From positions 40,001-60,431 of the forward strand of contig JAHBMJ010005870.1 in NCBI GenBank assembly GCA_018398765.1: a stretch of 20,431 nucleotides of DNA. The letters are read 5' to 3'. The stretch is from Chromera velia. Lineage: Eukaryota > Sar > Chromeraceae. Of the stretch, positions 16,535 through 20,431 are shown one piece after another. Every line of letters begins with the position of its first letter. The stretch's first letter is position 1. Made by a program: the position numbers and the translations under genes. The notes under the pieces are model-generated. The model was given only the letters and a program-made list of their open reading frames with translations. It was not told where the DNA came from and ran no database searches.

Positions 16535-17216
16535 ATGGAGACCAAGGCGCAAACCTATGCCGAGCCAAATTTTCGCGAAAAGTGCTTCGCAAAACAGGTC
16601 AGCTACCACTTCTTTGAAGTTTCTGGCTTTCTTCCAGCGACACATGCAGGTGACTGACCTGTGCATATATATGCGGGCAAAAGAAGAAGCATTTTCATCC
16701 ACGTGTTTCCTTTGCACCAGGTCTGTCCTGCTAAATGCCTGTATATATGCGCGCAGCTCTCTCACATGGCCCCCGTGGTTCAAAAGGCGTGTCTGGTCTT
16801 TGGCGTGTTCTGTGTCCTGATGGTGCTGGCGAATGTGGCCCGATGGTATGATCTCGCGCTTGCGTTGTTAGCCGCGGCAGCGTTAGCGGCAGCAGCCTCT
16901 CCAGAGCTGTTGGGGTACACCGAGTCGATGAAGCTGAAAACATTGGAGACCCGGTCCTTCATTGCGTTCATGACCTTCAACGTTTTCATCGGAATTCTGC
17001 TCCATCTGTGGCAGGCGCCGTTTTTCAGCGTCCGCCTGTCGTCGCATTCACACAGAGGTAGGGTCAGAGCCCATGCAGTTGAGAACTCCACGTGGCTGCA
17101 TGCTCTTGCCCCGTCCCCTTCTCCCCCTCTCCCCTTCTCCCCTTGTCCGTGTCCGAGTCCGTGTGTGGGGGAGGGGGGGTTCGGGTGTGGTGTTTGTGCG
17201 TGCGTGCGTGTGCAAA

Positions 17217-17256
<40 letters not shown>

Positions 17257-20200
17257 CGAGTATGCAGAGAAAGAGAGCGTCGGATTTGCTCAAATGGCTT
17301 TCTCTCTGTTTGCTGTGGAAATCCATGTGGCTCATCATGTATTTCAGTGCTACCAGTTGCTCAGCCAAGTCGTGTCTGAACAGGTACTTTCACGTGGGGG
17401 TGGGTTGAATTAGACAGGAAATCTGGTAAGACTATACTGCTGCTTAAGGCCTTATGAATGTAGAACGACACGGAAAAAAACTTATACGAAGAAAATCCAC
17501 GAGGTTTCAGTACAGAGCACTCCCACACTCTTCGCCAATGTCCTCACCGCATGCATCATTGATTGCAGGATGGTACGTGAAGGTGTTTCTCATCCCTTTG
17601 CACTTTTCGGACTTCCATTTTTGGATTTTGAATTCTTCGGAAAGCGCCCTGTGGCTTCTCGAAGAGATCCTGAAAATCGTTCCCCAGATGCCACCTGAAG
17701 AGGCCACCATCCATTTCCTAGCTGCGGTCAACTGCTGTCTCTTTGACTTCGCCATCACGGCTGCTCTGCGTTACCTTGTTGGGCTGACCCTCGCAGAGGC
17801 GTTCAAAGAGATCCAGCTGCGGGAGGTGGCTGAGAGAGCGCGGAACAGTTTTCTCTCGTATATAATGCACGAGATGCGAAACCCGCTGTCTGGGGCCACA
17901 TTACTTGTGGGAGAATTCCGTACAGTCCTCAAGGAACTCATCCACCGCACAGGCACTGTGGCTGGGGCCTCAACAACGATCGCCAAGAATGCCGTTGCCC
18001 GACGGTTGATCCGACTCCTGCGATTGAGTAACTTGATGGAAGGTCAGTTCCAGAAAATGAAGGGGGTGTGTGACGATGTGTTGCAGCTGGAGAAGCTTGA
18101 GAGGGGGGGGTTTGAACACGTCTTCACCCGAGAAGACCCGAAAGCATGGTTCGAGAGAGTGGCCGCAGAAGCAAAGTCCCAAATCGAATTTTGCCAGCAG
18201 AATATCAGCTCCACCTCCACCCACACCGCTATTGATAGCCAGGAACACAAAAACCAAGAGCAGGAAAAGACTCCCTCGATCCCACCCAAAGCAGAGTCGC
18301 TTTCCCCAGAGGCGGGTCGACATTCTGCCAGTGCTCGAAGAAATCCAAGCAAGACCACCCAAGAAAAAGGGGAAGAAAAAAGAGGGAAAACGTCCAAGGG
18401 GGAGCAGGTTCCGCCGGTATTGTTTGAATGGTCGTTTGAGGTCTCCGCGCAGGCTGAGGTGCAGTTGTCTAGCCGCCCGCTTGGAGTTGCAGACTTTCTT
18501 CGGCTCGAGCAAGTTCTTTCGAATTTCCTCAGTAACGCCCAAAAGTTTACAAAGAAGGGAAGGATTCATTTGAAGGCAGAGATCAGACTGCCAACAGAGG
18601 AGGAAGAGGACCAATTCTACAACCTCGTCGGTGTTTCTCCTCCTCCTTTTAGACAGATTGCCTCACCCTCTCCACACACTTCGGGGGAAGGTGAGAGTAA
18701 AAGGGGGGAAGGAAAAAGAAAAGAGAAAGATAAAGGGAAAGGGAGAGGAGGGGTCGATAGGAGAGGGTCTAGACAATCCAGCCGGAAGAACTCGAAAGTC
18801 GGGGGTTCGGGTATGGATTCGGAAAAGATCATTTCCACAAACCGGTCTCAGTGGATTTCTGATATCCAAAAGATTATCGAAAAAGAAGAAAAAGGAGACA
18901 GGGCACAGAACACTGCAGAAGAACAGACTCTAGATTCTCCTTCTTACCCCCCCGGGAAAGTTTCCAAGCATCTAGAAAAAGAGAATGACGGCCCACTTGA
19001 GTTCCTCGTGCTTCGTGTGAGCGTGACGGACAGCGGACCCGGCTTGAGATTGGAGGACAGGGCACGACTGTTCAAACCGTACGTCCAGATTCGATCGGGG
19101 GAGCTGCAGAACGGGGGGGGGACTGGGTTGGGTCTGTGCATTTGCAAGAGTTTTGTCGAGGCTCATGGTGGAGGGCAGATCGGGGTCGAAAGCGAAGGTC
19201 CCGGGATGGGCAGTTCGTTTTTTTTTCAGGTCGCTCTCCCGGTTGTGCATGCGACAGTGGAGGAGCAGGAGAAAGGAAAAGGCGGAGAAAGCGAAAAAGA
19301 AGGGATTTGGAAAGAGATCAAAGAGGAGAAATGCGGGGAAACTTCGAGACCCCTTAAGGAGGTGGAGGTGGATGAGGGAGAGGGGTTTGGACAGTCCAAA
19401 ACAGACAGAATCTCCGTTTTTCTCTCCCCCCCCCAATTTCGAAGTCGGGTGTCTAGAGGGAGGGCCTCACTCTTATCCGCAACCATTCCAGGGATTTCAC
19501 GCAGAGATTCACAAAGTCTTTTCCTGTGTTCCACCGCGACAGAACTCAACGAACAGTCACGCAGACACTCTTCGGTACTGTCTCCGTCTTCCAGCAGCAA
19601 ACGGGACAGTGACATAATTGTTTCAGATGCCAATCCATTCCGGCATCACGATCAGAAAGTTGAGACAGCAGGAGGAATTACCTCTTCTGTTCCAGGGGCC
19701 GGAAGCCAGAAAAGTCGGACTTGTAGGGCTGTAGAAGACGGCTGGGAGACTCAGTCGGTTGGGTCTGAAGACTCCCAAAGCCGATCAGTGACAGAAGGGG
19801 GGGGAAAGAATCAAGTTGCGAATCGTGAGGTGGATGTTTTACTCGTAGACGATGACGAATTTTGTCTTCTTGCTGGGCAGATGGCGATCTTCCGGCTCGG
19901 GTATTCACTGCATACCGCAAGAGACGCATCGGAGGCAGTCGACCTCATAGTCAGCGGTCGGCACTCCTACCGTCTTGTGCTGCTGGACAACAACATGGCC
20001 GAGATGGGAGGACCCGAGGCCGTTAGAAGGATCGTCTCCCATTTCAATCAACAGGCTGCACCAACGGATTCTCCATCTCATCCTGCAGCCCCGGAAGAGA
20101 GGCTGTCAGTGAGAGAAAATGCGAGAGGCCATGTGTTGCCGCCTGTTTTGCTGGGGTGTACAGGTGAGACCTCCGAGTCTGTCCGCCAAGACTTTCTCCA

Positions 20201-20300
20201 CTCCGGGGCCGCGTTGGTTCTGCAGAAACCCCTTCAGGCAAGTGTCCTCCAGGCCATTCTCGCTCAGAAAGTCCCTTTGATCGATCGATCATTCAAATGA
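16535..20300 (+). CDS. Multi-pass hybrid histidine kinase (HisKA-HATPase-receiver), four exons
   Basis: A phosphorelay sensor: the kinase domain phosphorylates its own His, and the phosphate passes to an Asp in its receiver. Proposed exons: 16535-16597, 16757-17057, 17268-17383 and 17511-20300 (3270 nt, 1089 aa). About six hydrophobic segments fill residues 25-250 with no large extracellular domain. HisKA has the H-box YIMHEMRNPL (H280). The ATPase domain has the N-box SNFLSNAQKFT (N502), G1 box DSGPG (D667), LFKPY, and G2 box GGGTGLGL. The receiver has VDDDE (acidic pocket D940-D942), phosphoacceptor LLDNNM (D986), CTG (T1044) and QKP (K1066). All key residues are present. Long charged or Ser-rich inserts lie between HisKA and N-box, between N-box and G1, and before the receiver. 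All junctions are in phase. An alternative acceptor (AG at 17567-17568) with a later exon 3 donor would change a few residues. The first exon is the least certain. The signal sensed is unknown. Confidence 0.88.
17219..17252. repeat. GA dinucleotide repeat in histidine kinase intron 2
   Basis: About sixteen GA units lie 15 bp before the acceptor AG (17266-17267) of exon 3's upstream neighbour, exon 17268-17383. This tract is purine-rich, unlike the pyrimidine tracts that precede acceptors in the phosphodiesterase gene. Confidence 0.9.
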
Positions 20301-20431
20301 AAAAGGTTCGCAACGGCATACATGCAGTGATAGAGCTGATCGATCCCAGACTTTGATCTATTCCATATCGAGCGTGAGTGTGGACAGAGCAGGAAAGAGG
20401 AGGAAGGCGGGAAGGGTGCGGTTGGGACTGG
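20301..20431. other. 3' flank of the histidine kinase gene
   Basis: This is probably 3' UTR and spacer. GATCGATC words at 20280-20287 and around 20337-20344 repeat across the stop codon. Nothing else is seen before the window ends. Confidence 0.4.

Noticed and set aside
16661-16756. Alternative histidine kinase start at the ATG at 16661
   Set aside because: The frame is open but its residues are not protein-like. The upstream ATG at 16535 with a CAG/GTCAGC donor joins in phase and gives a charged N-terminus before the first helix. It remains possible.
17970-18614. Minus-strand frame of 214 codons within the histidine kinase exon
   Set aside because: It is antisense to a region with clear HisKA/HATPase sequence, and its composition mirrors the sense strand.

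Overview
The window looks like nuclear DNA of an intron-rich protist, most likely a chromerid alga (Chromera or Vitrella type, photosynthetic relatives of apicomplexan parasites). This is inference. It rests on split genes with GT-AG introns of about 100-700 bp, a membrane-anchored class I cyclic-nucleotide phosphodiesterase built like the apicomplexan ones, a eukaryotic hybrid histidine kinase, and clusters of TGCATGCA, the site bound by an ApiAP2 factor in Plasmodium. No bacterial operons, RNA genes or CRISPR arrays were seen.

Layout: (1) 1-1069, non-coding, AT-rich with microsatellites. (2) 1070-2046, minus strand, a secreted or ER-entering protein-kinase-like gene broken by one reading-frame change. 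(3) 2047-2866, a divergent intergenic region dense in GCATGC. (4) 2867-10539, plus strand, a 13-exon gene for a six-helix membrane protein ending in a PDE catalytic domain (about 988 aa in my model); most introns carry simple repeats. (5) 10681-11655, a 63-bp minisatellite of 15.5 copies with a palindrome in each unit. (6) about 11930-13370, the decayed 3' part of a non-LTR retrotransposon with a structured tail. (7) 13608-15801, minus strand, a two-exon SLC35-type nucleotide-sugar transporter with a long polar tail. (8) 15802-16534, a second divergent promoter region with TGCATGCA and palindromes. (9) 16535-20300, plus strand, a four-exon, multi-pass hybrid histidine kinase (HisKA, HATPase, receiver; about 1089 aa). 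(10) 20301-20431, 3' flank.

The two plus-strand genes are membrane-anchored signalling enzymes: one hydrolyses cyclic nucleotides and the other is a complete phosphorelay sensor. Each is transcribed divergently from a minus-strand gene, and both shared promoter regions carry the same octamer. The genes do not form an operon, and no functional link between them can be shown from sequence alone. Exon models were built by hand from reading frame, splice signals and family motifs; none is confirmed by transcript data.
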